Shown piece by piece: positions 54,377 through 63,432 of a stretch of 64,000 nucleotides of DNA. Origin of the DNA: Pseudomonadaceae bacterium (GTDB taxonomy: Bacteria > Pseudomonadota > Gammaproteobacteria > Pseudomonadales > Azotimanducaceae); contig JANSXA010000007.1 of assembly GCA_024743175.1 (NCBI GenBank), positions 202,411 through 266,410 on the forward strand, read 5' to 3'. The stretch's first letter is position 1, and every line of letters starts with the position of its first letter. The position numbers were made by a program, and so were the translations under genes. The notes under the pieces were generated by a model, which worked only from the letters and a program-made list of their open reading frames with translations, ran no database searches and had not been told where the DNA came from.

Positions 54377-54464
54377 AGTGCTTTTCCCGTAAATTCATTA
54401 ATTTCCCAACTATTGTGGGCTGATTGTGCACCTTCTTAAAGATGCAGGTTCTAACGATGTGTCC

Positions 54465-54776
54465 CTACGAACTGTCGGAAGAACCGGATGGCTTCGATGT
54501 GCTGCTGTCCGCACTACTGCTCGAACCACCTGAGTCTGATGAACCCGTGCTGGAAGTACTACCGCCTTCAGCGCCAGACACGTTCTTTTTCTTGCCGGAC
54601 TTGAAGTCTGTTTCATACCAGCCACCACCTTTCAGACGAAAGCCAGCCGCGGATATACGCTTGATCAAACTGTCTTTATTGCAGTTCGGGCAGGTTTTTA
54701 ACGGGTCTTCACTGAGTTTCTGCATCGCTTCGAGTTCGTGCCCGCAATTGTCACAACGGTACTCATATATCGGCAT
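54465..54776 (-). CDS. FmdB-family zinc-ribbon protein
   Basis: 103 residues. Zinc ribbon at 1-45 with Cys8, Cys11, Cys29 and Cys32 (MPIYEYRCDNCGHE, CPNC), then GGGWYETDF and a Ser/Gly-rich low-complexity tail (about 70-103). FmdB proteins are short predicted regulators of unclear role. It commonly sits upstream of aspS, as here (88 bases). Confidence 0.9.
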   Translation of the reverse strand: MPIYEYRCDNCGHELEAMQKLSEDPLKTCPNCNKDSLIKRISAAGFRLKGGGWYETDFKSGKKKNVSGAEGGSTSSTGSSDSGGSSSSADSSTSKPSGSSDSS

Positions 54777-55192
54777 TTTTTGTTATCTCAATATTTTGCG
54801 GTTCAGATGAGCGGCGCATGATCGTAAAAAAACCAATAAAAATACAGTGATTTTGTCACTTTTTGTTGCGAAAGCAGTGTCTGATGGGCTATAAAGCGCG
54901 GGCATCAGACACTGATGTTCCGAATCATCCAAGTCCACAACCAAATAAAGTATTTGTGAACAGACAAAGATCAGAAAAAATCAGCACCTGCGACCTTTTT
55001 CTGAACGCGTCTGCCCGCATTTTTTGTGTTTGTTTGTTTGTTAAAGACTTAATAAGCACGAAAAGCTTGAGGTTTGGGCCGAGCAGAGTTTGAGAGACGT
55101 TGCGAAACCCCTTGATAACCACGCGGATTTCGATCTTAGCGGGTTAAAAGAGTGGAATTGCGCTGTTTATAACTGACGAAAAGGATAAGTTC
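54777..55192. other. 416-base intergenic region with a 12-bp inverted repeat
   Basis: No convincing gene. CAGTGTCTGATG (54875-54886) and CATCAGACACTG (54903-54914) are perfect 12-bp inverted arms around 16 bases that include TATAAA. Just left, AGTGA-ttttg-TCACT plus T4 makes a small hairpin. The right half is A/T-rich and must hold the promoter and a long leader of the HU-like gene; AAAGGA serves as its ribosome site. The fmdB promoter must lie near the left edge. Confidence 0.6.
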
Positions 55193-55732
55193 ATGGCTAC
55201 TCGTAAGAAAGCCCCAGCGAAGAAGAAAGCGCCTGCAAAGCGCCCTGCCGCTAAGAAAGCACCTGCCAAGAAAAAGGCACCTGCTAAAAAGAAAGCGCCT
55301 GCAAAGCGCCCTGCAGCTAAAAAAGCACCTGCCAAGAAAAAGGCGCCTGCTAAAAAGAAAGCGCCCGCTAAGAAGCGTCCAGCCGCTAAAAAAGCAGCTG
55401 CTTCTCCTGCAGCGAAGAAGCCAGGTATCTCTACCAAGATGACCAAGACCGCTATCTTGAATGAGATTGCGCAGAACACTGACCTGAGCCGTGCTCAGGT
55501 AAACGCTGTAATGGAAGAGCTTGAGTCATTGATTGAGCGTCACATCCGCAAGCGTGCGGTTGGCGAATTCACTTTGCCTGGCCTGCTGAAAATCAAAGCT
55601 GCTAAGCGCCCTGCTACCAAGAAACGCATGGGCCGTAACCCTGCAACTGGTGCAGAGATTGTGATTCCGGCCAAGCCGGCAACCACACGCGTACGCGTAA
55701 CGGCTCTGAAAAAGCTCAAGGATATGATCTAA
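55193..55732 (+). CDS. HU-family DNA-binding protein with histone H1-like Lys/Ala/Pro N-terminal tail
   Basis: 179 residues. Residues 1-78 are a basic low-complexity tail of KKAPAK and KRPAAK units, including two identical 22-residue repeats (11-32 and 33-54); 80-179 is an HU/IHF domain (MTKTAILNEIAQNTDLSRAQ, then GEFTLPGLLKIKAAKRPATK and RMGRNPATGAEI, the DNA-gripping arm). HU bends and compacts DNA; lysine-rich tails in mycobacterial HupB and in AlgP are C-terminal, whereas here the tail leads. AAAGGA precedes the ATG and an intrinsic terminator follows. Probably a nucleoid organiser. Confidence 0.93.
   Translation: MATRKKAPAKKKAPAKRPAAKKAPAKKKAPAKKKAPAKRPAAKKAPAKKKAPAKKKAPAKKRPAAKKAAASPAAKKPGISTKMTKTAILNEIAQNTDLSRAQVNAVMEELESLIERHIRKRAVGEFTLPGLLKIKAAKRPATKKRMGRNPATGAEIVIPAKPATTRVRVTALKKLKDMI
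55223..55354 (+). repeat. Two tandem 66-bp units coding 22-residue tail repeats
   Basis: 55223-55288 and 55289-55354 encode identical peptides and differ by three bases, all silent. A third, partial unit follows. This shows recent duplication with selection on protein sequence. Confidence 0.9.
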
Positions 55733-55757
55733 AGATACATAACCGAGCTTAAAATAA

Positions 55758-55789
55758 GGGCCGTTTGGCATGCCAATCGGCCCTTTTTT
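55758..55789 (+). terminator. Intrinsic terminator of the HU-like gene
   Basis: GGGCCG-TTTGGC pairs with GCCAAT-CGGCCC (11 of 12 bp, loop AT) followed by six T, 25 bases after the stop codon. Confidence 0.93.
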
Positions 55790-55837
55790 GTGCGCGACTG
55801 ATAAAGTTGCACCAGCTAAACACGCAATGGATAAGAC

Positions 55838-57535
55838 ATGCGCCAATCGCAATTTTTGTTACCCACCATGAAACAGGATCCTGCTGACGCAGATGTCATC
55901 AGCCATAAACTGATGTTGCGGGCAGGCATCATTCGTCAGCTTGCCAGCGGCTTGTACACCTGGCTGCCATTGGGCCTGCGTGTGCTGCGCAAGATTGAAA
56001 CCATCATCCGCGAGGAGATGGATGCAACGGGCGCCCAGGAGCTGCTGATGCCGGTCGTTCAGCCAGCTGAGCTCTGGCAGGATTCAGGTCGCTGGGAAAA
56101 AATGGGGCCGGAAATGGCCCGCCTGCAGGACCGGCACGAGCGCGATTTCTGCCTCGGTCCCACGCATGAAGAAGTGATAACCGATTTATTCAGGCGAGAA
56201 ATTCAGAGCTATAAACAGCTGCCGGTGAATTTTTATCAGATACAAACAAAGTTTCGTGATGAACGGCGACCTCGATTTGGCGTTATGCGAGCGCGGGAAT
56301 TCACCATGAAAGACGCTTATTCGTTTCATGCCGACCAGGATTCATTTGATGCGACCTATCGAGATATGTATGAGTGTTACAGTCGCATTCTGAGCCGGAT
56401 GCAGCTGGATTTTCGCGCTGTAGAAGCTGACTCGGGCAATATCGGCGGCAGTAACTCACACGAATTTAACGTGCTGGCGGAATCCGGCGAAGACACTATC
56501 GTTTACGCATCAGATGGTCCCTACGCAGCTAACATCGAAAAGGCACAAGCAGCGGCGCCTGCTGCGCGACCAGCAGCCTCCCAGAGCATGGCTGTTATCG
56601 ATACACCGGAAGAAAAAACCATCGCGGCACTCTGCGAGCGGCTCAACATTACGCCGGACACAACCCTCAAAACCTTACTGGTCAGTGGAGAAGAAGGTCC
56701 GATAGCTATCATCCTGCGTGGTGATCATGACCTCAACGAAATCAAGGCGGCCAAACTCCCGGGCGTCAAAGCCCCCTTTAGTTTCTGCACAGAGGCCGAG
56801 ATAAAGGCTGCTACCGGTGTAGGACCTGGCTCACTGGGACCTGTAAATGCACAGATTCCCTATCTGGTTGATCGGGAAGCAGCCGCGCTTGCTGATTTTG
56901 TCTGCGGTGCAAACATAGAAGACCAGCATTTCACCGGCGTAAACTGGGAGCGTGATTGCGTTCTAGACGAGAAACAGATTGTCGATGCACGCAACGTTGT
57001 CGAAGGAGACACCGCACCTGACGGTCAGGGTGAGCTGCGATTTTTAAAAGGAATTGAAGTCGGTCACATTTTTCAGTTGGGTACCGTTTACAGTGCAGCT
57101 ATGGATGCCAATGTACTGGACAAGGACGGTCACAGCCTGACCCCGATCATGGGTTGTTACGGCATGGGTGTCACCCGACTGGTAGCGGCTGTTATCGAGC
57201 AGAACCACGACGACAACGGTATCTGCTGGCCAGCCCCGTTAGCGCCTTTTCAACTGCATTTAATTGCCTTGAATTACCAGAAATCAGACGCCGTGAAAGC
57301 AGCAGCAGATGACCTATACGAGAAATGCCAGGCGCATGGCATTGACGTCCTGTTTGACGAGCGCGACGAGCGACCCGGAGTGAAATTCGCCGATGCTGAC
57401 CTGGTGGGACTACCGCACCGGATTGTTGTAGGTGACCGCGGTTTGAAAAACAATTGCGTAGAGTACAAAACCCGACGCGACGAACAAGCAGCCGAGTGCG
57501 CTCTGGACTCCGTGCTGGATAAACTGATCGGATAA
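55838..57535 (+). CDS. proS: Prolyl-tRNA synthetase
   Basis: 565 residues, bacterial ProS type: class II core, motif 2 with [25 protein letters not shown], a YbaK-like editing insertion (about 230-385) that clears Ala-tRNA-Pro, motif 3 and a C-terminal anticodon domain (about 470-565). Single copy in the window. ATG at 55838; no strong ribosome site (GATAAGAC). The lytic transglycosylase gene follows after three bases. Confidence 0.97.
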   Translation: MRQSQFLLPTMKQDPADADVISHKLMLRAGIIRQLASGLYTWLPLGLRVLRKIETIIREEMDATGAQELLMPVVQPAELWQDSGRWEKMGPEMARLQDRHERDFCLGPTHEEVITDLFRREIQSYKQLPVNFYQIQTKFRDERRPRFGVMRAREFTMKDAYSFHADQDSFDATYRDMYECYSRILSRMQLDFRAVEADSGNIGGSNSHEFNVLAESGEDTIVYASDGPYAANIEKAQAAAPAARPAASQSMAVIDTPEEKTIAALCERLNITPDTTLKTLLVSGEEGPIAIILRGDHDLNEIKAAKLPGVKAPFSFCTEAEIKAATGVGPGSLGPVNAQIPYLVDREAAALADFVCGANIEDQHFTGVNWERDCVLDEKQIVDARNVVEGDTAPDGQGELRFLKGIEVGHIFQLGTVYSAAMDANVLDKDGHSLTPIMGCYGMGVTRLVAAVIEQNHDDNGICWPAPLAPFQLHLIALNYQKSDAVKAAADDLYEKCQAHGIDVLFDERDERPGVKFADADLVGLPHRIVVGDRGLKNNCVEYKTRRDEQAAECALDSVLDKLIG

Positions 57536-57538
57536 TCC

Positions 57539-58183
57539 ATGTCCAGGCAACTTAAACCCATCCTGCTGTTTTTTGCTTGTATGAGTTTTGCCCCTCATGG
57601 ATTTACCACAACAATTGAAGTTGACCCTGTGCTGCGCGAGCGACTCGCTCAGAACATGGCTGAAGTTCACGAACACATCGATCGCTTTGATGCACAGGTA
57701 TGGCTGCAGGTTTCAGATCAGCGGCTGCAACGCTACCTGCCGAAACAGGCGGATCGTCTGGAATTGCTGAAACTGGTCTACACGGAAGCGACCCGGCAAA
57801 GCCTCAATCCAAACCTGGTGCTGGCCGTGATGCAGATTGAAAGTGCATTCAATCGTTTTGCAATTTCTTCTGTAGGCGCCCAGGGCCTGATGCAGGTAAT
57901 GCCCTTCTGGCGCCTCGAAATAGGCCGCGCGCAAGACAATTTAATCAATACAGAAACCAACATCCGCTATGGCACTGTGATTCTGGCCCACTACATTGAA
58001 GTGGCCAAGGGTGACCTCGTCGATGCGCTCGCTCGATACAATGGCAGTCGCGGGCGCTTGAAATATCCGGAAAAAGTGATCGGCGCCTGGCGCAAAACAT
58101 GGCGGAACCAGCCCTGGAGTGAGTTACCCCTGTTGCGCGCGAGCTGTGCAAACTACCCGTTGCGGGCCTGTCGCTACCAGTAA
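57539..58183 (+). CDS. SLT-type lytic murein transglycosylase
   Basis: 214 residues with a signal peptide (1-24). SLT domain about 85-190: catalytic Glu101 in VMQIESAFNRFAIS, then GAQGLMQVMPFW, NIRYGT and LARYNGSRGRLKYP, the typical family-1 motifs. It cleaves peptidoglycan between MurNAc and GlcNAc in the periplasm. Three bases after proS, so co-transcribed. Convergent with the thioredoxin-like lipoprotein. Confidence 0.91.
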   Translation: MSRQLKPILLFFACMSFAPHGFTTTIEVDPVLRERLAQNMAEVHEHIDRFDAQVWLQVSDQRLQRYLPKQADRLELLKLVYTEATRQSLNPNLVLAVMQIESAFNRFAISSVGAQGLMQVMPFWRLEIGRAQDNLINTETNIRYGTVILAHYIEVAKGDLVDALARYNGSRGRLKYPEKVIGAWRKTWRNQPWSELPLLRASCANYPLRACRYQ

Positions 58184-58192
58184 TCGGAGCAG

Positions 58193-58633
58193 TCAGTTCA
58201 TTGCTGCTAGGATGCTGGCACCGGTTTGCGGCCCCTGCAGAATACGGTGAACTTCACGTGCCGGATTAATCAACACGGTCATGGGTAATACGGTTGCGCG
58301 TTCGTAGCCGTAACGCTGCTGGGGATCGGTTACAAACACGGGGAATTCGATATCCATGCGTTCGATCACCTCGTTCAGCTTCGGTGCAACCAGGCCGTCA
58401 TAGTTAACCCCGAGCACCACCGCACCATTAGCCACTCTGTTGGCGTGTAGCTCATTCAGCTCAGGAATTTCATGCCGACAGGGTGCACACCATTCAGCCC
58501 AGTAATTGATCACCAGCCAACGATCATCCCAATGTGATAACTGGGTTTTTGTACCATCAGCAAACTCTATTTGCTCTTCGGGCACACAGCCCGCAGCCAG
58601 AACCAGCAATACTAACCAGACAACCTTTTTCAT
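58193..58633 (-). CDS. TlpA-like thioredoxin-fold lipoprotein
   Basis: 146 residues. Lipobox LAAGC (Cys16), then a thioredoxin fold with active site WCAPC (Cys49, Cys52) and cis-Pro in LPMT. Such membrane-anchored proteins reduce or shuffle disulfides of periplasmic partners. Start overlaps the yihY-like stop (ATGA). A thioredoxin gene is found at this place in Pseudomonas too, as recalled. Confidence 0.91.
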   Translation of the reverse strand: MKKVVWLVLLVLAAGCVPEEQIEFADGTKTQLSHWDDRWLVINYWAEWCAPCRHEIPELNELHANRVANGAVVLGVNYDGLVAPKLNEVIERMDIEFPVFVTDPQQRYGYERATVLPMTVLINPAREVHRILQGPQTGASILAAMN

Positions 58634-59853
58634 GTGGTAAACACCATCTCCATACTTTTGGACATTTCATTTGAGCCGAACTGAGTAATGGCAATCAGCG
58701 GCGCAACAACCTGGGGCAGGTCTTTTACTTCATCCAGGCGTTTCCGGTCCAGACCATCCGGCAGCTCCTGGTACAAATCCCAGAGCGTGATGCTTTTCAA
58801 GCTACGGCCCAGAATCCAACGCTCATCATCCGTCTGGTTCAGCAGACGATGATGATGAAAGACTGCAAAAATACGATCATGTTCGCTTTGACTCAAAGCG
58901 ACATTCAGCTGTATTTCCCGATCAGAAACAGAACGACCATCAAGGTGCGCAAGGTGGAACATCTGCAACACCCGAGCGGCCTTAATCAATACCGGTTCAC
59001 GCGAGGTGTGAGCCTCCCGATTCAACCCCAGGGTGCGGACAAAAATCGCACCGCTCAGAACAATTGCCCACACCAGATATAGCCAGATCAGGAACACGGG
59101 CACCGCTGCAAACGTGCCGTAGACTGCGTTGTACGTGAACCAGCGTGAACTCATGGCAAAACCGGCAAACGCAGCCTGAAAAACCAGCATGGTGACAAAC
59201 CCACCAAACAGCGCGTGGGTGAACGGCACATGGCAATTCGGCACCGCGTAATACAGCACTGTGAAGCCGGCAATACTCAACAACAGCGGCAGGTAGCTCA
59301 AGAATGCTTCACGCAATCCAAGCACGTCTATCTCAGAAACCAGGGGCAGGCTCAACAGGTAAAGACTGGACAACATACCGGCAACCACACAGGCCGGCCC
59401 CAGCGACAGCACACCCCAGTAGAGTAGAAACCGCTGTAGCCCACGTCGCGGTTTCGCAACATGCCAGATCGTGTTGAAACTTTTTTCGATGGTGACCAGC
59501 ATGAGGAACGAGGTAACAAAGAGGAACACAAAACCTGCAGCAGTCAGGTTGCTGGCTCGATCGGAAAATTCAGTCAGCTTATCCTGTACTACATCCGAAC
59601 TGCCCGGCACAAAATTCTGGAAGATAAAGCTCTGCACTTTCTGACCGAGTTCAGCATATTCAGGCAGGATCGAGAAAAACGTGTAGGTGACTGTCATCAG
59701 AGGTACCACGGCAAACAGCGTGGTGTAGGTCAGGGCCGCGGCAGAAGCCAGGCAATCATGATCAAAGAACTGTTGCACCATCTGTTGCAGGTGCCAGCGC
59801 AGGTTCTGCACAGCATCGAGCAGTCGACGTTGCAACGCTATTTCTTCAGACAC
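58630..59853 (-). CDS. YihY/BrkB-family inner-membrane protein
   Basis: 407 residues. Six spans in 30-285; DCLASAAALTYTTLFAVVPLM near 35-55 and WLYLVWAIVLSGAIFVRTLG are family marks. Once annotated as ribonuclease BN, which is wrong; function is still open. The C-terminal ~120 residues resemble a winged-helix-like cytoplasmic part. Divergent from the arsC-like gene. Confidence 0.9.
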   Translation of the reverse strand: MSEEIALQRRLLDAVQNLRWHLQQMVQQFFDHDCLASAAALTYTTLFAVVPLMTVTYTFFSILPEYAELGQKVQSFIFQNFVPGSSDVVQDKLTEFSDRASNLTAAGFVFLFVTSFLMLVTIEKSFNTIWHVAKPRRGLQRFLLYWGVLSLGPACVVAGMLSSLYLLSLPLVSEIDVLGLREAFLSYLPLLLSIAGFTVLYYAVPNCHVPFTHALFGGFVTMLVFQAAFAGFAMSSRWFTYNAVYGTFAAVPVFLIWLYLVWAIVLSGAIFVRTLGLNREAHTSREPVLIKAARVLQMFHLAHLDGRSVSDREIQLNVALSQSEHDRIFAVFHHHRLLNQTDDERWILGRSLKSITLWDLYQELPDGLDRKRLDEVKDLPQVVAPLIAITQFGSNEMSKSMEMVFTT

Positions 59854-59914
59854 CGTAGCATCCTATGTCCATGGCCTTATACTGTTGCGTCATCTTGACC
59901 GATTTCCTTCTGAT

Positions 59915-60301
59915 ATGACCATTGATAACACTGGGGCAACCCACTACACGATTTATCACAACCCGAAATGCTCAAAATCACGAGCCACCCTGGCGCTGCT
60001 GGAAGCGCATAATATCACGCCCGTTGTGGTGAGATATCTGGACACACCACCCTCCCGGGAGATCCTCAAGCAGATATTGTTGCTGCTCGGACTGCAACCC
60101 CGTGACGTGATGCGCAGGAAAGAAAGTGTTTACACGGACCTTAACCTTGATAGAGAAGCATTGAGCGAAAATGAATTGCTTCAGGCAATTACTCAACACC
60201 CGATTCTGCTGGAGCGACCCATTGTGGTTAAACAGGATGAGGCAGGGGCAAACACGGCAGCAATCGGTCGTCCACCCGAAAACGTTTTAAAGCTACTGTA
60301 G
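59915..60301 (+). CDS. ArsC/YfgD-family reductase-like protein
   Basis: 128 residues from the ATG at 59915; a TTG ten codons earlier has no ribosome site. Catalytic Cys19 in YHNPKCSKSRA, then VVRYLDTPPSRE, RRKESVY and the C-terminal RPIVVKQ, all ArsC (glutaredoxin-dependent) marks. YfgD-type members need not reduce arsenate, and no ars genes are near. Six bases before wrbA. Confidence 0.88.
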   Translation: MTIDNTGATHYTIYHNPKCSKSRATLALLEAHNITPVVVRYLDTPPSREILKQILLLLGLQPRDVMRRKESVYTDLNLDREALSENELLQAITQHPILLERPIVVKQDEAGANTAAIGRPPENVLKLL

Positions 60302-60307
60302 GGCCTT

Positions 60308-60901
60308 ATGACTCAACCCTATGTTCTGATTGTTTACTTCAGCCGCAGCGGCGGAACCAGAAATCTCGCCATGCATATGGCCCGGGGTGTGGATCGTGTG
60401 GCCGGCATTGAACCCCGCATCCGCACGGTGCCAGAAGTTGACGTTGCCACGGTACGGGTGCAGCCACCGGTGCCTGAAGAGGGGGCGGTGTATTGCAGCA
60501 AAGAAGACCTCAGCGGTTGTGCGGGCCTGGCTCTGGGCAGCGCCACGCGATTCGGCAATATGGCAGCGCCGCTGAAGCACTTTCTCGACAGCACTGCAGA
60601 TCTGTGGATCAGTCGCGCACTGGTGGGCAAACCGGCCAGTGTATTCACCTCATCCAACTCGTTCCACGGCGGACAGGAGACAACGCTGACGACAATGATG
60701 GTACCGCTGCTCCATCACGGCATGATCATTCAGGGTATTCCCTACGCAGAAGAAGCACTCAATCAGACAACCAGTGGCGGCACACCTTATGGCGCGTCGC
60801 ACGTCGGTGCGGGCGGACCAGAGCTTACTGACCATGAAGCGGCTTTAGCCAGCGCCGCAGGCGAGCGCCTGGCGAATCTGGCGCTGCGACTGCACACGTG
60901 A
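60308..60901 (+). CDS. wrbA: WrbA, NAD(P)H:quinone oxidoreductase
   Basis: 197 residues. Flavodoxin-like FMN site YFSRSGGTRNLAMHMARG (14-31), AGLALGSATRFGNMAAPLKHFLDST and SSNSFHGGQETTL. WrbA tetramers reduce quinones by two electrons, avoiding semiquinones, which fits the redox theme. Overlaps the DUF2069 gene by four bases (GTGA). Confidence 0.94.
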   Translation: MTQPYVLIVYFSRSGGTRNLAMHMARGVDRVAGIEPRIRTVPEVDVATVRVQPPVPEEGAVYCSKEDLSGCAGLALGSATRFGNMAAPLKHFLDSTADLWISRALVGKPASVFTSSNSFHGGQETTLTTMMVPLLHHGMIIQGIPYAEEALNQTTSGGTPYGASHVGAGGPELTDHEAALASAAGERLANLALRLHT

Positions 60902-61266
60902 AAGGCTGGTTATTCTTATCGCTGATGATGGTCGGCTCGTTGTTTGCCTTGACCGGACTGCGCCAGTTCTTTATCGAGCCGTTAGACGATGCGGGCGTCA
61001 ACGCTGCCTGGTTTGTCATTCAGTTGCTGCCGCTGCTCCTGCCGCTACCGGGGCTGTTACGCGGCAGTCTGAAGCCTGTGTTTTTCATGTGTATGAGCAG
61101 CATGCTGTACTTTATTCATGGGGTACTGGTCGTTTTTGACCCCGAAATGCTGTTGTTTGGCATATTCGAAATTCTCTTTGCATTGGGTTTGTGCACAAGT
61201 ACCGCAATCCTGGTGCGCACAATACGGGAACAAGAGGCGCAGCTGCCGCCCTCAGAAGAGGACTGA
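60898..61266 (+). CDS. DUF2069 membrane protein
   Basis: 122 residues from a GTG overlapping the wrbA stop. Three or four hydrophobic spans, with VIQLLPLLLPLPGLLRG and YFIHGVLVVFDP typical of DUF2069. Regularly paired with wrbA in pseudomonads. Function unknown. Confidence 0.86.
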   Translation: MKGWLFLSLMMVGSLFALTGLRQFFIEPLDDAGVNAAWFVIQLLPLLLPLPGLLRGSLKPVFFMCMSSMLYFIHGVLVVFDPEMLLFGIFEILFALGLCTSTAILVRTIREQEAQLPPSEED

Positions 61267-61270
61267 AACC

Positions 61271-62536
61271 TCAGACTTCGCCGGTCAGTTGCCTGGTCCT
61301 GATTCGATAACCCATCATCAGCGCAAGCAAAAGGATCAGCACAGAACCTAGAATACCGGGCAACAACATACTATCGACTACCGCGCCTGCAGCGAGCACA
61401 TCAGGTATGCCGGTTTGCCAGAGTACCCATTCCGATCCAATGCGGGTGGCGAGGGCCGGATGCCCGGTAACAAGCACAATCAGCGCATCGCCGGTATCCG
61501 GGTTAATGCGGGCAGTGGTGTTAATTGCAGGATCATTGGCACCATCGTGGCCAAACACAAAATCCCCGTTGGCAGTGGGCGCATAAAGAATGGTGCCCAG
61601 GCCCCATATGTCAAAACCCGAGTTTCTACCGTGAGGTTCACGCATTTTTGTTAACGTGGCGTCCTTCAGTGAACCCTGGACTTCTGTTGCCTGTATTTGA
61701 GACAACAGAAAACGAGTCAGGTCGGCGCTGGATACAACTAACCCCGTCGCTGCACTCGATGCATACTTGTAGCCCGAGGTGCGCACACCTTCTAAATCAT
61801 ATGAGCCTGCATTATTTTCGTAACTGTCCAGGGGCTTATAACCTGCATTGGACATGCCCAGGGGCGCAAAGATCACCTCATCGATGTAGCGTTCAAACGG
61901 AAGTTCTGAAATTTCCTCGATCAACAGTTCGAGCAGCAGATAACTGGCGCCGGAATACTTCCATAGCGTACCGGGCTCTTCCGTCACGCTGATGACAACC
62001 TGCCTCCCTGAGGAAGCTCGTGGATGGCTGAGCTCTTCTTCCAGCGAGGGCAATCGTTCCTGTACGTCATAATCACCAAATCCCAGACCATCAGAAAACC
62101 CTGCCGTGTGACTGAGCAACCGCCGAATCGTTACGCCGTCATTGCCAAACTCGCTCGCAGGCAACTGCCAGCGCGTCAGGTAGCGGGAGACAGGTACGTC
62201 AAGGTCAGCACGGCCATCCTCAACGAGTTTCATCATTGCATAGGCTGCAAACCATTTACTCATGGAGGCCGCTGCAAACATCGTATTCGAATTGACGGAG
62301 TCATCAGCAGATGTATGGAACTGGCTGACAATCTGCCCTGCCTCGATCAGTACAAATGCCGAGTTGCCTTTGTTGTTCTGCCTGAGCGCGCTGGCAGCGT
62401 ACTGAGCAAAACCGCCTGCATCGTCCGGCGCAACAATAGCGCTCATCCACATTCCGTTAAGACCGCTGTAGACAACAAATGCTACCCAGACTGTTACTGC
62501 GAGGGCAGTACCAGTAATAAGTTTAACGACAGACAT
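61271..62536 (-). CDS. Serine hydrolase of the beta-lactamase/class C family with two membrane anchors
   Basis: 421 residues. N-terminal span (about 6-30) and C-terminal span (about 388-412) flank a serine beta-lactamase-like domain: SMSK at 91-94 (nucleophile Ser91), YSGASY as the Y-x-N equivalent (Ser-Gly instead), and FGHDGAND as the HxG-type motif. EstB-type esterases and D-aminopeptidases share this fold; true beta-lactamase activity is doubtful. A 55-base gap with a hairpin follows the PTP-like gene. Confidence 0.86.
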   Translation of the reverse strand: MSVVKLITGTALAVTVWVAFVVYSGLNGMWMSAIVAPDDAGGFAQYAASALRQNNKGNSAFVLIEAGQIVSQFHTSADDSVNSNTMFAAASMSKWFAAYAMMKLVEDGRADLDVPVSRYLTRWQLPASEFGNDGVTIRRLLSHTAGFSDGLGFGDYDVQERLPSLEEELSHPRASSGRQVVISVTEEPGTLWKYSGASYLLLELLIEEISELPFERYIDEVIFAPLGMSNAGYKPLDSYENNAGSYDLEGVRTSGYKYASSAATGLVVSSADLTRFLLSQIQATEVQGSLKDATLTKMREPHGRNSGFDIWGLGTILYAPTANGDFVFGHDGANDPAINTTARINPDTGDALIVLVTGHPALATRIGSEWVLWQTGIPDVLAAGAVVDSMLLPGILGSVLILLLALMMGYRIRTRQLTGEV

Positions 62537-62567
62537 TTTTGCCCCCCTTGTATTGACGTGATCACAA

Positions 62568-62587
62568 CAGCTTCAGGACTGAAGCTG
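62568..62587 (-). terminator. Hairpin after the PTP-like gene, no T-run
   Basis: CAGCTTCA and TGAAGCTG pair perfectly around a four-base loop, five bases beyond the PTP-like stop codon on the minus strand. TTGTG follows rather than a run of T, so termination strength is uncertain. Confidence 0.45.
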
Positions 62588-62591
62588 ACGA

Positions 62592-63059
62592 TCAGATATC
62601 GGGCAGGACTTCAGGCGCTGGAAGTTCGAGGAAATCTCGCCAGACAGCATCCATTCGCGGCGCCCATTTGTCCAGCATCGGTGACTTAGCCGCGTCCTCG
62701 TCCAAACCTCTGGCATGGCGCAGGTAAAGATACATGAACGCTGAAACACGCAGATTCATCGCACAGTGCACAAACACGGGCTCTGTGGCGACAGCTTCCA
62801 TCAGCGCTATAAAGCGTTTTGCATGGACCGCCGTGGGCGCGGCAAAATCTACCGGCAGGTGTATGTAGGTCATACCAGCGTCAGCAACTAATGCGCCCTC
62901 ATTCGCAACCGCGTTGTCTGAATTCGCCATCGCCAGGTTGATGACAGTTTTGTAGCCCGCATCTGCAATCTGTTGGAACTGGTGCGCCAGCGGCTGACCA
63001 CTGGTACCCACGGTGGGCGTAAGTTGCACAAAATTCAGGATATCTGTCAGAGGCTGCAT
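62592..63059 (-). CDS. Tyrosine-phosphatase-fold protein with shortened P-loop
   Basis: 155 residues from the ATG at 63059; upstream codons encode antisense of the next gene. DSP/PTP-like fold as in beta-lactamase-hydrolase-like proteins (GYKTVINLAMA, YIHLPVDF). The active-site loop is VHCAMNLRVSAF with Cys99 and Arg104, four residues apart instead of the canonical five, so catalysis may differ. Overlaps nothing; 37 bases after the ABM gene. Confidence 0.8.
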   Translation of the reverse strand: MQPLTDILNFVQLTPTVGTSGQPLAHQFQQIADAGYKTVINLAMANSDNAVANEGALVADAGMTYIHLPVDFAAPTAVHAKRFIALMEAVATEPVFVHCAMNLRVSAFMYLYLRHARGLDEDAAKSPMLDKWAPRMDAVWRDFLELPAPEVLPDI

Positions 63060-63096
63060 AAGCGTCCAACCTTGTTGCGCAGCTTGAAGCTGTGTC

Positions 63097-63432
63097 CTAA
63101 TGAATAATAGGCGGTGGCTCTTCAACCACCGGCTCTTCGTCGTCGACCCGCTGCACAGCATATCTTTTGGTGGTGATTTCACCCTCTACCAGTTCAGGCA
63201 GCTGCTGCAGGAAATCGTCCATATGGGCGGTTTGAAAGTGCGCCATCAACGCTTCCATCGTTTCCCACTCCTGAAACAACATCAGCGTGTTTGGATCAGA
63301 CAGAGCGATATAGAAATCATATGAAATACAGCCGTCCTCGGCACGCGTGAATTCCACCATGGTGCGTGCAAGATCCAGTGCCTGCTCTCTGCAGCCACTT
63401 TTCAACGGAATGGTGCCGTGGACAATAATCAT
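63097..63432 (-). CDS. Antibiotic-biosynthesis-monooxygenase (ABM) fold protein
   Basis: 111 residues. MIIVHGTIPLKSGCREQALDLARTM and DGCISYDFYIALSDPNTLMLFQEW are typical of the dimeric ferredoxin-like ABM/YgiN fold, which includes quinol monooxygenases. A Pro/Glu-rich C-terminal tail (about 98-111) is unusual. One base after the synthetase fragment and on the same strand. Confidence 0.85.
   Translation of the reverse strand: MIIVHGTIPLKSGCREQALDLARTMVEFTRAEDGCISYDFYIALSDPNTLMLFQEWETMEALMAHFQTAHMDDFLQQLPELVEGEITTKRYAVQRVDDEEPVVEEPPPIIH

Noticed and set aside
54863..55093. 76-codon frame in the gap before the HU-like gene
   Set aside because: No ribosome site, atypical composition and runs through the inverted repeat.
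55205..55400. CRISPR-like array in the repetitive stretch
   Set aside because: The repeats are coding, in frame and without spacers; they form the HU tail.
58630..59853. Ribonuclease BN
   Set aside because: Old annotation for YihY proteins; the sequence is a polytopic membrane protein without nuclease motifs.
59915..60301. Arsenic-resistance operon
   Set aside because: ArsC-like protein stands next to wrbA and yihY with no arsR, arsB or acr3.
61271..62536. Beta-lactamase resistance gene
   Set aside because: Only the fold and SxxK are shared; Y-x-N is Y-S-G and the protein has two membrane anchors, so esterase or peptidase is more likely.
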